25,342 bases of DNA from Spirogloea muscicola (taxonomy: Eukaryota > Streptophyta > Zygnematophyceae > Spirogloeales > Spirogloeaceae), in the NCBI GenBank assembly GCA_009602725.1, contig WELB01000057.1:637010-662351 (forward strand), read 5' to 3'. The notes under the pieces are model-generated. The model worked only from the letters and a program-made list of their open reading frames with translations, was not told the origin of the DNA and did no database searches. Below, one piece after another: positions 1-8,133 of this stretch. How positions within the stretch are numbered: the first letter of the stretch is position 1; every line of letters begins with the position of its first letter. Both the position numbers and the translations under genes were made by a program.

Positions 1-112
1 CCAGCTGCCCCCGCGCGGCCTTCTCCCACGGCCCCGCCGTCAGCAGCACCTTCACCGCCGCCTGCTGCAGCGTGTCGCCCGCGGCGGGCGGCGGCGGCGG
101 CAAGGGCGGCAT
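1..112 (-). CDS. Partial 5' end of an unidentified gene (runs off the left edge)
   Basis: A minus-strand reading frame opens at an ATG at 112-110 in a good initiation context (purine-rich GCCAGCC before it) and stays open to the window edge, 37 codons. The product begins with a Pro-rich stretch (MPPLPPPPPAAGD) followed by an apparent helix, TLQQAAVKVLLTAGPWEKAA. The helix resembles the N-terminus of ferritin-like DUF455-type proteins, in which a short helix ends in a DPxEK-like turn. That resemblance is from memory, and too little sequence is present to name the gene. The extreme GC content and the ATG context match first exons elsewhere in the window. Confidence 0.4.
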   Translation of the reverse strand, partial: MPPLPPPPPAAGDTLQQAAVKVLLTAGPWEKAARGQL

Positions 113-680
113 GGCTGGCGGCGCCGGCGTGGCGGAGCGAATTGGGACGTCCTGGTGTCTCCGCATCCCATTCCTGGGAAAGGCGCGCGGCGCGCATGGA
201 ATTGAGAAGCGAAGCCAAACCAGGCAATGCACTGTTCAGGCGAAGCTAATCTAGGGGCTACATAAAGTGATGCCTTTTGCTTGTCTGTCGGATTTGAGGC
301 TCCTCAATCATTTATATTGAGTACTTGGCGATTTGGCCTTTTTTTGCTTCAATCACACGAAAAGTCCATATTGAGTGATACATCCTACGCCGATGTTGAG
401 ACCGCGCTTCTGGCCCCTTCGTAGTCTGGCCTCTTCGAACCTTTGTCAATTCATCTCGGGCTGCAAAGATAACGGCTGCTGATATGAAAGAATCGGCTGT
501 AAACTTTCAGCCAGATGCATACAGGTGTTCATGACGGAGCCAAAGGCTAGGCAGACAGGGCGCCCTCAATACCCCCGTGTCAGCAGTAGGAAGTCAGATG
601 AGCTGAGGGGAGGAAGAGCAACCCCTCTGCGCAAACCAGAGGCTGCTGCAAGGATATATTCCGTGTGTTAGAAACGAATG
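113..680. other. Spacer with repeat fragments, no gene seen
   Basis: The first part is GC-rich and may be the 5' UTR or promoter of the minus-strand gene at the edge. Positions 180-280 match a dispersed repeat module (GCGCATGAATTGA-like core, then CAATGCACTGTTCAGGC, then GGGGCTACATAAAG). Positions 407-458 match a second repeat piece also found at 14670-14730 (GGCCCCTTCGTAG ... CTTCGAACCTTTGTCAATTC). No convincing coding exon is visible. Confidence 0.5.
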
Positions 681-1205
681 TAGGCCAAATGGCCAAGTAC
701 AAAGGCAAGCACATCTAAAGATCTACATAGCCTACAGCAGATTGACCCGCTCAATAAGCACGGGTCAAAACATAAAGGTCACTAATCGATGCATGAATAC
801 TAGATGCCAGAAACGGAGCCCTTCTGCCGCCAACTTGAGCTTGTCCAGCTTTCTGTTGCAAGGCATTAACCCGAGCACGCTGCAAACAGGCCGAAACTCG
901 TCGTCGCAAGAGCGACAGATATGCAGCTGGCAAGCCCATCTCAGCCGGAAACACATCTGCACGTCGAGTGTAGCCTAAATTGGCAATGTTTTGAAGGAGA
1001 GTGTGGAAACGAGGACCCAGACAGCCAAAGATATCGATTGCCGCTGGCAGGAGCTGATCGCATTGGGGGTAATCGGAGTAGTGCCGCCGTTTTCATTGTT
1101 CTGCACCGCCCACTGCGTGCCCAGCGATGTTTGTCGATGCTGGGCCTTCATGTGCCTCCGTGACAACAACGTCGACCAGGGCCCGTGGTCCTCCACCAGG
1201 TAAAG
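681..1205 (-). mobile_element. Non-LTR retroelement family A, 5'-truncated 3' end with an internal stop
   Basis: On the minus strand, reading from about 1205 to the TGA at 753-751, the sequence encodes the C-terminal part of a retroelement protein: PGGGPRALVDVVVTEA, then GHAVGGAEQ, then a stop codon (TGA at 1095-1093), then HYSDYP ... LPAAIDIFGCLGPRFHTLL, ending SDLYVLTRAY. The copy at 20700-21313 encodes the same protein with Lys in place of the stop, so this copy is dead. After the stop come the shared 3' UTR words TGTGCTTGCCTTTGTACTT and a terminal palindrome GGCCAAATGGCC at 683-694. It is truncated at its 5' end, as is usual for target-primed reverse transcription. Confidence 0.85.
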
Positions 1206-1300
1206 GGCGCAACCAGCCCGGCGATGCAAAGCAATCGCCTGGGACCGCTGTAGGCACATAGATAAACGCATTCGGTAGCAGGAAACAAGACCAAAGGCAC
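1206..1300 (-). mobile_element. Fragment of a second retroelement family (B), interrupted by the family A copy
   Basis: Directly upstream (minus strand) of the family A truncation point, one frame reads CYRMRLSMCLQRSQAIALHR and RAGCAL. This matches the C-terminal part of the family B protein at 21605-22750 (YYRMRLSLSLQRSQALALHQ, RAGRAL). The rest of family B does not follow; family A sequence begins instead. The likeliest reading is that a 5'-truncated A element inserted into an older B element, leaving only this piece next to the junction. Confidence 0.65.
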
Positions 1301-1384
1301 CCCGAGCCACCGGGAAGGGCTGCACCCGGTTCCCGGCGCCGCAGGTCAGCTTGAGAGAAGAAGTGGCACTCCCAATGGGGGCAA

Positions 1385-1404
1385 GGGCTGCGAAAAGCCA
1401 GCCC
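1385..1404. repeat. Dispersed hairpin repeat (GGGCTG...CAGCCC)
   Basis: GGGCTGCGAAAAGCCAGCCC is a short imperfect palindrome followed by an A-run. Near-identical copies in either orientation occur at 4748-4767, 5214-5233, 13848-13866, 14013-14032, 14726-14745, 14791-14809, 24527-24545, 24775-24793 and 25004-25023. Flanking words are shared too (AAAAAGAATT next to the A-run, and GGGGGCAA or CCCCCATTGGG on the other side). Confidence 0.75.
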
Positions 1405-1745
1405 AAAAAGAATTCACAAAGGTCAGCTTGAGAGAAAGGGAGTGGACTGAAGGTCTGAAAGCGCCGGATGGCGCAAAAAGCAGCACCAGCAAAACCCACC
1501 AAAGCCCGACCGACTGTCAGGCAGCGCACAACCGAGTTCCAGCCGCGACGACACCGGCGCCGCCGCCGCCGCCGCCGAGAGCGACGGTCGTCGCGGCGCT
1601 CGCGGCGGCGGCGGCGGCGGGCGCAGGGCGCGGCGCAGTGGAAACGCCGTCGTGGGAGCCCGCGCCCGGCATCGTGACCGAGACGTCGGGAGGACTCGCC
1701 TAGTTGTGTTGCACTGGGAGGGGGGCACCGAGAGCCGCCACCACC

Positions 1746-3753
1746 ATGCACGTCCCAGGCGGCGGCGCCGGCGCCGGGCCCGCCGCCGGCGGGACGGGCT
1801 TCGACGAGTACGGGCCGCGAGTGCCGGGCGCGCAGCACTCGGCGGCGTCGGCGGCGGCGGGCCTGGACGGCGTGCTCTACGGCGCGAGCCACGGCCTGCT
1901 GCGCAGCGGCCTCGGCGCCTACGGCGAGCGCGTCTTCGGATCCGGCCGCAACTTCGTCCAGACCAACGTGAGCCGCTCGGCGCACCGGCGGCTCGCTCAG
2001 CAGCTCCAGGCCCGGCGGCCATGGCTGAGCAGCGACCGGGGGCCAGGCTAGCAGCGGCAGGGCCTTCTCTGAGGCCAGGAGCCGGTGGCTCTTGGGGCGA
2101 AGTCAGTGGATGGACAGTGGAGCCGCAAGCGGCATTACTCTTTCCTGGTCCCCTCGTGGCGGTGGCCATCTCTCGACCATCTCGGGGCCAAGGTGCTGCT
2201 AAACCCTGTTTGCTGGCGGCCTGAGTGCTCTGTGGCGGCTGTCACACGCCGGGCGTGCCAGGTGAGCCGCTACATCACGGGCAACGACGCGCAGTACTAC
2301 TTCCAGGTCAACGACCAGTATGTGCGCAACAAGATCAAGGTCATCGCCTGCCCCCTGGTGCACAAGGTGAGCCAGCTGCCCTCCCTGCTGCCTTTGACGC
2401 CACTCCAGCCTGCTTCTGCTGTGAATATCATGCGCCCAGTTGATTGTCAGGAGCTAGCTTATTTGATAGGCCCTTCTTCATGTCCTTGCCAGGTAAAGGT
2501 CAATTGACAGCTATATACTGGATCAGTTTTGGCTGAGACATTACCATGCCCCTGGCCCCACTTTGACCCATGCCTGCTGCTTGACATGGCCGTGAGCAGG
2601 GCCACTGGACGAGGATAGCGGAGCAGGTGGCAGGCGGCCTCACATACAAGCCGCCGAGATTCGACATCAATGCACCTGACCTGTACATACCCCTCATGGC
2701 AATTGGTACCTACATGGTCCTTGGAGGTTTCGCTGTTGGCTTTTACAAACTGTAAGCCAGCCTCTTTATGCTCAAGCGCACGTGCAGAAAAAGATATGCA
2801 AACATGCTTGCATGCACTTGCTTACACGCTCTTCAGCTCACACAAAATCTGCACCTCCTAGCTTAGATTCACTTTTTGGTATGCAGAAGAGCCTGCCACC
2901 ACCTGGTAAAGAGCATGCGAACAAGCCTCCGATAGATTTCTCCTTCGAGTACCAGCACCTACTTCCACTAGGGCAGAATAATAAGAGAGATAGAAGGTGC
3001 AGGAGTCAGTAAGCGGGCATGTGGTTCTTTGCTTGTGCATACTTGCAGGGCTATAGCCGCCACAAGGTTTTCGCCGCACGTTTTGAGTTCTCGCCTCACG
3101 CAGGGGCTGATCGGCTGGGCTGCCGAGACTGCTCTCTTGCGCTTTTCTCTTTACAGCCTTGGCAGCGGTGACGCTCCTCTACTTGATCTCATAGCTTACA
3201 GGCAAGTTTCCTTCCCCTTCCCTTCGCTTTGACATATATTTGTTTGTATGTATTGTACGGCACATGGCTGAAAGACGATCTGCCGAGCTTGTCTTATGCT
3301 GCTAATTGGGCGGGATATTGCAGTGGCTACCTCTTTGTGGGCGTCTGCATTTCCATCTTTGCATGGACGGTCTGGCATCCAGCTTATTACCCTGTCACTA
3401 TCTACTTAAGGTGCGATGTTACTCAGTGCCTCTTGTCAGGGTTGCCTGTAGCAGCTCTTTATGTCTACAATTGCAAGATGATGATAATTTCCAGGTCAAT
3501 GTGCTGTGATTTATCATGAACAACTTCAGGGCCTGTGCTTTCAAAGGTTCGCTTCTTGCTCTTGAAAACTGACAACCACGTTGCCCTTCTTGGAATCAGC
3601 TTGTGCATGGGCATCTTTCTGGTGAAGACAATGAAGCGGGTGCTCTTTGCGGAAGTCCGAAATTACGACCAGGACTCTTCCAGGCACCACTACCTCCTCC
3701 TATTCATCGCCCTGGCGCAGTTTCCACTCGCCCTCTGGCTTGGCCGTCTCTAA
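1746..3753 (+). CDS. YIF1: YIF1 family ER-Golgi membrane protein, six exons
   Basis: Exons: 1746-1967, 2262-2366, 2600-2751, 3049-3201, 3324-3410, 3600-3753; phases agree throughout and give 290 residues. The start ATG at 1746 sits in an ideal context (GCCACCACCATGC). After a Gly/Ala-rich N-terminus come the family blocks [73 protein letters not shown] and [10 protein letters not shown], with about five hydrophobic membrane spans from residue 150 on. YIF1 partners YIP1-type proteins in vesicle traffic between ER and Golgi; that role is family knowledge. Length is slightly above plant homologues (about 270) because of the N-terminal low-complexity part. Intron 4 (3202-3323) starts with GCAAGT, so it is a GC-AG intron. 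Intron 1 is bounded by a 10-base direct repeat (see findings). No frame damage is seen. Confidence 0.95.
1968..2261 (+). other. YIF1 intron 1, bounded by 10-base direct repeats
   Basis: The intron begins with GTGAGCCGCT (1968-1977), and the same ten bases open exon 2 right after the acceptor AG (2262-2271). Only the second copy is coding (Val-Ser-Arg-Tyr, matching plant YIF1). A duplicated target that supplies the donor site is what is expected when an intron arises by insertion with target-site duplication, but chance similarity of a donor consensus is also possible. Confidence 0.6.
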
Positions 3754-4740
3754 GAGACTAGGAGAGGTTGAACCCCCGTTACGACCAGCGGACCTGCTGG
3801 AATGAAGGTGTCACCTTGCCTGCCATCTGCCAGCTCTCTACTCCCTTTGTATCCTACCTGTTCATAATAGCCAAACATTCCCATCAGTTGAGCGCTGCAG
3901 TCTACAGACCAAACCGTGCCTTTGGCCCATGCAATAAGATTTGCAGCCGGCCCATGCATTCAGTTGACAAGCGAGCCACTTTAGGTGCTGGCTGGTCCTT
4001 GCAGGTACAAATAAGTAACCGTTGCAGCTTCTCTGTATAATCTTGACCAATCCTTCCACGAGGTCGGGGGACCGGCAGTAAAGTCAAAACTGGAATTTGA
4101 CGCAGATTCTCCTCAGAGCTGGTGATGAACGACCTGAATAAGTGATTGTTGCCAGTGCAAGATTGGTCGATCTGCATTGCTGGCTTGCAGAAGAGCTGAG
4201 TAGTGGCTGCTGTGCTGTTGGAGGTCTGAAAGTTGGAGAAGAAAAGTACTTGCTGGTAGTTACAGAGGGGTAGTGATAGCCAGCCAAGTCCACAGCGATG
4301 GGAAATGGGCGCGCCTAAGCCGAGGCAGCTCAGTAACTCCTTATCACAACATCGGATGAGCGATTGAAGGTCAGCAGATTCCTACTGCGAGCCAGACGCA
4401 GCCACAGCTGGAGGTCAATGCACATTGGAACCCTGGCTTGAGAGACACAATAACCTGCATCCGCTGCACAGGACACCAGATGTAACCTCACAGGTTCAGC
4501 AGGTGGCATCACAGCCTGCTCACCCGCTCGCTTCTATGCTGGTTGGCTTGGCAAGCATCAGCTCAGAGAATATTGGAACCCCTGCTAGTTGAGCAGTTAA
4601 TTGTCCATGGCTGACAGATAGTATTGCTGGCAAATTGGTCCAAGGACTCCATTGACCATCTTATGTGCCAACCTCGGGGTGGGGAAGAGGAATTGCGCCG
4701 TCGTTGAGAGGCACAAGGGTATAAGGGTCAAAAGTGGCTC
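3754..4740. other. Intergenic, no gene seen
   Basis: This covers the YIF1 3' UTR and a spacer of mixed composition. Short open frames exist on both strands, but none shows a recognisable domain, consistent splice structure or the GC-rich coding bias of neighbouring exons. Confidence 0.5.
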
Positions 4741-4747
4741 TTCCAAA

Positions 4748-4935
4748 GGGCTGTGAAAAGCCAGCCCACAAATGACCGAACACGGTCCAAATACATGACT
4801 GGACGCGTTTCCCAGAAGGAGAAAGACAAAGAGAGCCCGCGGTGAAGTTGAAATTGAAGGTGACCAAGCCAAGCCAATGCATTGCTCAGGGAATGAATAG
4901 TGCAAACAATTGGGGCTACATGAAGCGAACCCCTA
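4748..4935 (-). repeat. Dispersed repeat: hairpin plus GCATGAATT-type module
   Basis: A hairpin copy (GGGCTGTGAAAAGCCAGCCC, 4748-4767) is followed at 4836-4930 by the module seen at 180-280, 14556-14640, 14984-15065 and 21478-21560. The shared words here are AAGCCAATGCATTG and GGGGCTACATGAAGCGAACCCC, the latter itself a small stem-loop. At 21415-21600 the same arrangement forms the 3' flank of the family B retroelement ORF, so this may be a solo B-type 3' end lying on the minus strand. Confidence 0.55.
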
Positions 4936-5165
4936 TGCGACGGTCAACCTGTCTGCAACGAGCTCAGGCGTATGCTCTGCATCAGAAAGCTGGTCGAGCC
5001 TTAGCTGCTGGCACAAGAGCTAGTCAATTGCCGTCCGGTATTCGAGCGTCAGCTAGCGACCTCTATGTGCTGACTCGTGGTTACTGAGCGGGTCAGCTTA
5101 GCAGCAGGTGACGTACATTTGTCCAATGTGCTTGCTTTGTACTTGGCCACACATGGCCTCCCCAT
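4936..5165 (+). mobile_element. Solo 3' end of retroelement family A, almost identical to the copy at 21169-21380
   Basis: From 4943 the sequence matches 21169 onward for about 175 bases with no difference seen by eye until the 3' UTR. It encodes the last 48 residues of the family A protein (TCLQRAQAYALHQKAGRALA ... SDLYVLTRGY, stop TGA at 5086-5088). The common tail follows (GAGCGGGTCAGC ... AATGTGCTTGC) with a terminal stem GGCCACACATGGCC at 5145-5158. No more upstream coding sequence is present, so it is extremely 5'-truncated. Confidence 0.85.
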
Positions 5166-5213
5166 CTCTTCATATACACGCATTTTCTTATGCGACGGTG
5201 GCAAAGTGGGCGA

Positions 5214-5233
5214 GGGCTGTGAAAAGCCAGCCC
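5214..5233. repeat. Dispersed hairpin repeat just upstream of a gene
   Basis: GGGCTGTGAAAAGCCAGCCC followed by AAAAAGG, the same palindrome as at 4748 and 1385. It lies about 80 bases upstream of the start codon at 5314, inside the probable promoter or 5' UTR of that gene. Confidence 0.7.
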
Positions 5234-5313
5234 AAAAAGGCTGTTGTTTGGGGTTTAGGATTGGGGGTTTGAGTTCCGCCGGGTCGTGGCCAGAGGCCTT
5301 GGCGACGCCCGCC

Positions 5314-7884
5314 ATGGCCGCCGCGCCGAGGCTCCGCCTGAAGCGCAAGGCGCCCGCGGCGGCGGCGGCGGGCCTGCCGCAGAGGCAAGGCCAGGAGGCG
5401 CCAGCTCCACCGCTTGGCGACCGCTGGGCTGCCGCGGAGCCGGATGCTGCAGCGGCAGAGGGCGCTGCTCCAGCGGCCGCTGCCGCGGGGCCGCCCGGCG
5501 GACGTGACGGCGGCGGTCACGAGCGCTCAGAAGACGCCGACGATGGCGAAGACGCACGTCTTGAGGCGGCCGCCGGCGCCCACAGCAGCGCCGCCCTGGA
5601 GGCTGTGGACGCAGAGCTCCGGAGGCTCGCCGCGGCCGCCCTCCAGCCGGACTCGCTAGGCCTGCCGGCTCGGCGGGAAGCGCCGGGCATCGAGGAGCCG
5701 CCTCTCGGCCGGCTGGCGAGAGCCGCACTCGGCGCATCCGCACTCGGCATGCCGCAGGTGGGCAAGCTCGCCATAATTGGGCTGTCCAGGCCCGCTTTTA
5801 CTGCTGCGAGACCCCCGAGCACTGCAGTCCAGCTGTGTTATCATGCTCTGCACTTTGGGCTTTTGGGTCAGGCTCGAATTAAAAAATGTCAATCAAGGGC
5901 TATAGGGGTTGGGTTTGAGGTGCTGCATGTGATTTGGCTCTGAGATTTAGAACCCTGCAACCCCACAGCCCCACGCTCTTGCCAGAAAGCGCAGGCCGCT
6001 GGAGGGTGAGCAGCCTGTGTCCAATAGCCGCAACAATGTCGCTGCTGCTGGTGAAGGTGACCCGTGTGTGATACCATGCCAGCAGGTGTACGCCGCTGCA
6101 GCAGACTTCTCTGCGGGAGCCCTTGTCGAGCTCCTCAGCATACTGGCCCCTGCGCTCACCTGGCAGCACTTCCTCGGCCAACCAGCCTCGTGCTGCCGCA
6201 GCAAGACCAGCGTTTCCAACAGCAGCCTGCACGGGAGATTGACGGCAGCTCAACTTGAGGAGCTGGCAGCTGGGGCCCTGCCCTACATTTTGCGAGGAGG
6301 TTGTTTTACGCCCTTGCTCCTGCAGCTTAGCAGCCAACAAGCCCGAAGCTCAACTCAAGTAGTGCAGGTTGACAGAAGGGTAAGGATGAAGTCCTAGAGA
6401 CGGGCGAAGCGCGCAGTGACGCGCAAAGTGTCCCTGGGATTTGTCGCAAAACACACAGTGTGTTGCATGCTCCCAACACTTTTAGCCGGTGGAAGCTGCT
6501 GCTAGCTAGCACAATTTGATACTGTCTGGATGCTCTCTCCAGGAACCTTGGCGATGCCTCTGAGCGAAATGCTGCTTCACACGGCAGTGTGCTGCCTTGA
6601 ACCGCAGGGTGGTCAACCTAGGGGCACGAGCTTGGCGCATGTGGAAGTAGCAGTGCAAGTTGCATGCGAGTCAATGGCTCTGGGTCCAACCATGATGCAG
6701 CTGCTCCACAAGGCTCGACTAAACCCTGGAATCAGCTCTGCAGCAACGTGAGCCACCACCTCTTAAGCAGCTTGTCCTCAGAAGATCAGGCTGACTCCCA
6801 TGTTGAAGCAGTCACTGCCAACCTTCACCCAAAGCACAACCATTATTCATTCAGTTGCTTTTTAACCACACAGCTCTTGTGGTCTAGTATCCTAGTTTCA
6901 AGTTGTGGGGCGCCCCATGCACAGCTGTACGAAAGAGCTTGCAGGCCTGACTCATGGGGCCCTTCTGCTGCAGGCTAGCCACGTGGAGATTGAAGCCGCA
7001 GCTCCTAGCAGCCGACCTGTCAGAGCTTGTCAGACTGGTGCTTATGCTGCCAGGAGCTCAGGAGCTTTCACTGTCAGTGCGACGGCTAGCTGGAGCATTA
7101 GCCATGGCTCCTGACGCCTTCCGAGAGGCACGGAGCTTACTTCATAATTGGTTCCTCAAGACGTAATCATCGTGATGCCCCATACATTGTCTCGCTCTCA
7201 CCCTACCTTGCACACTGTCCATTTTCCGCTTAGGCCCCATCTGTCTGCCATTGTGTATTTGAGACATCATGGAGTCATGGTTGTGCAGGGGCCTTAATGT
7301 GCTGTGGCAAGTAAGGGCAGACTTGGTGGGAGCCATCACCAGCCTGCTAACAGCTCCAGAGAAAGATAGCGGATGGCTTCCTCTTGACGCACTCTACGTC
7401 CGAGGCGCGAGGCCGTTCCTGAGACTCTTGAGATGGCAGCCGTCGAGGCCAGGCCTGCTCCAGCTGGCAGCCGTCTTTGATCGGTGGCGGGACGCACCGT
7501 CGAAGGACGCCCTTGTAGATGGCACAGGAGTCACGTCCTTGTGGTAAGCAGATCTGCACTCATTCAAGAGCAATCATGTACAATATAGAGCTGCAGGACT
7601 TTCCGTCTCTCCTCTTGCACACCGTGCAATTGCTGCAAGGTTGTAGAAAGGTTGCGAGCAAGTTGGCGGAGTGCATGGAATCTGGTCTCTGGGTTATTTT
7701 TGGCATAGCGGCCTGCTATATCTGGACCATGCTGGTGTGCTTGCCCAGCAACAGGGCACTCTTCTTGGACTTCAAGCCCTGGTGCGACCTCATCCTTGCG
7801 ACGCCAGACGCACTGGAGCCGGCCGCTGCCGGGCTTCTTCGTCTGCGAGATTGGCTGCGAGACCCGCGCACTGCAGCATCTTGA
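5314..7884 (+). CDS. Unidentified helical protein, six exons
   Basis: Model: 5314-5757, 6086-6379, 6506-6747, 6974-7162, 7289-7543, 7755-7884; phases agree and give about 517 residues. Start ATG is in a CGCCATGG context. Residues 1-148 are Ala/Gly/Pro-rich and low-complexity, with a basic start (RLRLKRK) that could be a nuclear or organelle signal. The rest is a chain of Leu/Ala-rich helices, for example ADLSELVRLVLMLPGA, WFLKTGLNVLWQVRADLVGA, ARPFLRLLRWQPSRPGLLQL and DFKPWCDLILATPDAL. It looks like an alpha-helical repeat or scaffold; I do not recognise the family. The exon 2/3 junction is the weakest point (the acceptor at 6505 fits the phase; the better-looking AG at 6542 does not). The last acceptor has alternatives at 7748 and 7754 giving the same frame. 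It converges on the COBRA-like gene, 249 bases apart stop to stop. Confidence 0.7.
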
Positions 7885-8133
7885 ACGACTGCTGCAGTAC
7901 TAATGGGATAAGCAGGAGCCAGCTGCCCGACTGGCATCTTGTTGAGAGAGGAGTTGAGGTACCGGAAGAAAGCCCCATATCATACGTGTGCATAATAGAA
8001 GGCATTATTCTCAGCATGTCTATGACCAATAAGACATGGTAAGTAGGTGTGACTCTGTCTGATTGTTCCGGGTAGAGTAGCATAGGCTTCTATACAGCAA
8101 CACGAGCTGCTAATACATCCTCCTATGGCTGCA

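Noticed and set aside
975-1985. Minus-strand 336-codon open frame
   Set aside because: It crosses the family A/B retroelement junction in the wrong frame, a hairpin repeat and the opposite strand of YIF1 exon 1. Its Arg/Ala-rich composition is a by-product of GC-rich DNA.
1423-2224. Several long Arg/Ala-rich open frames around YIF1 exon 1
   Set aside because: They are frame shadows of GC-rich exon 1 and its 5' UTR; only the 1746 frame joins in phase to conserved YIF1 exons.
5188-5743. Minus-strand Arg-rich open frames opposite 5314-5757
   Set aside because: They are antisense to an exon that splices in phase with five others, and contain no domain.
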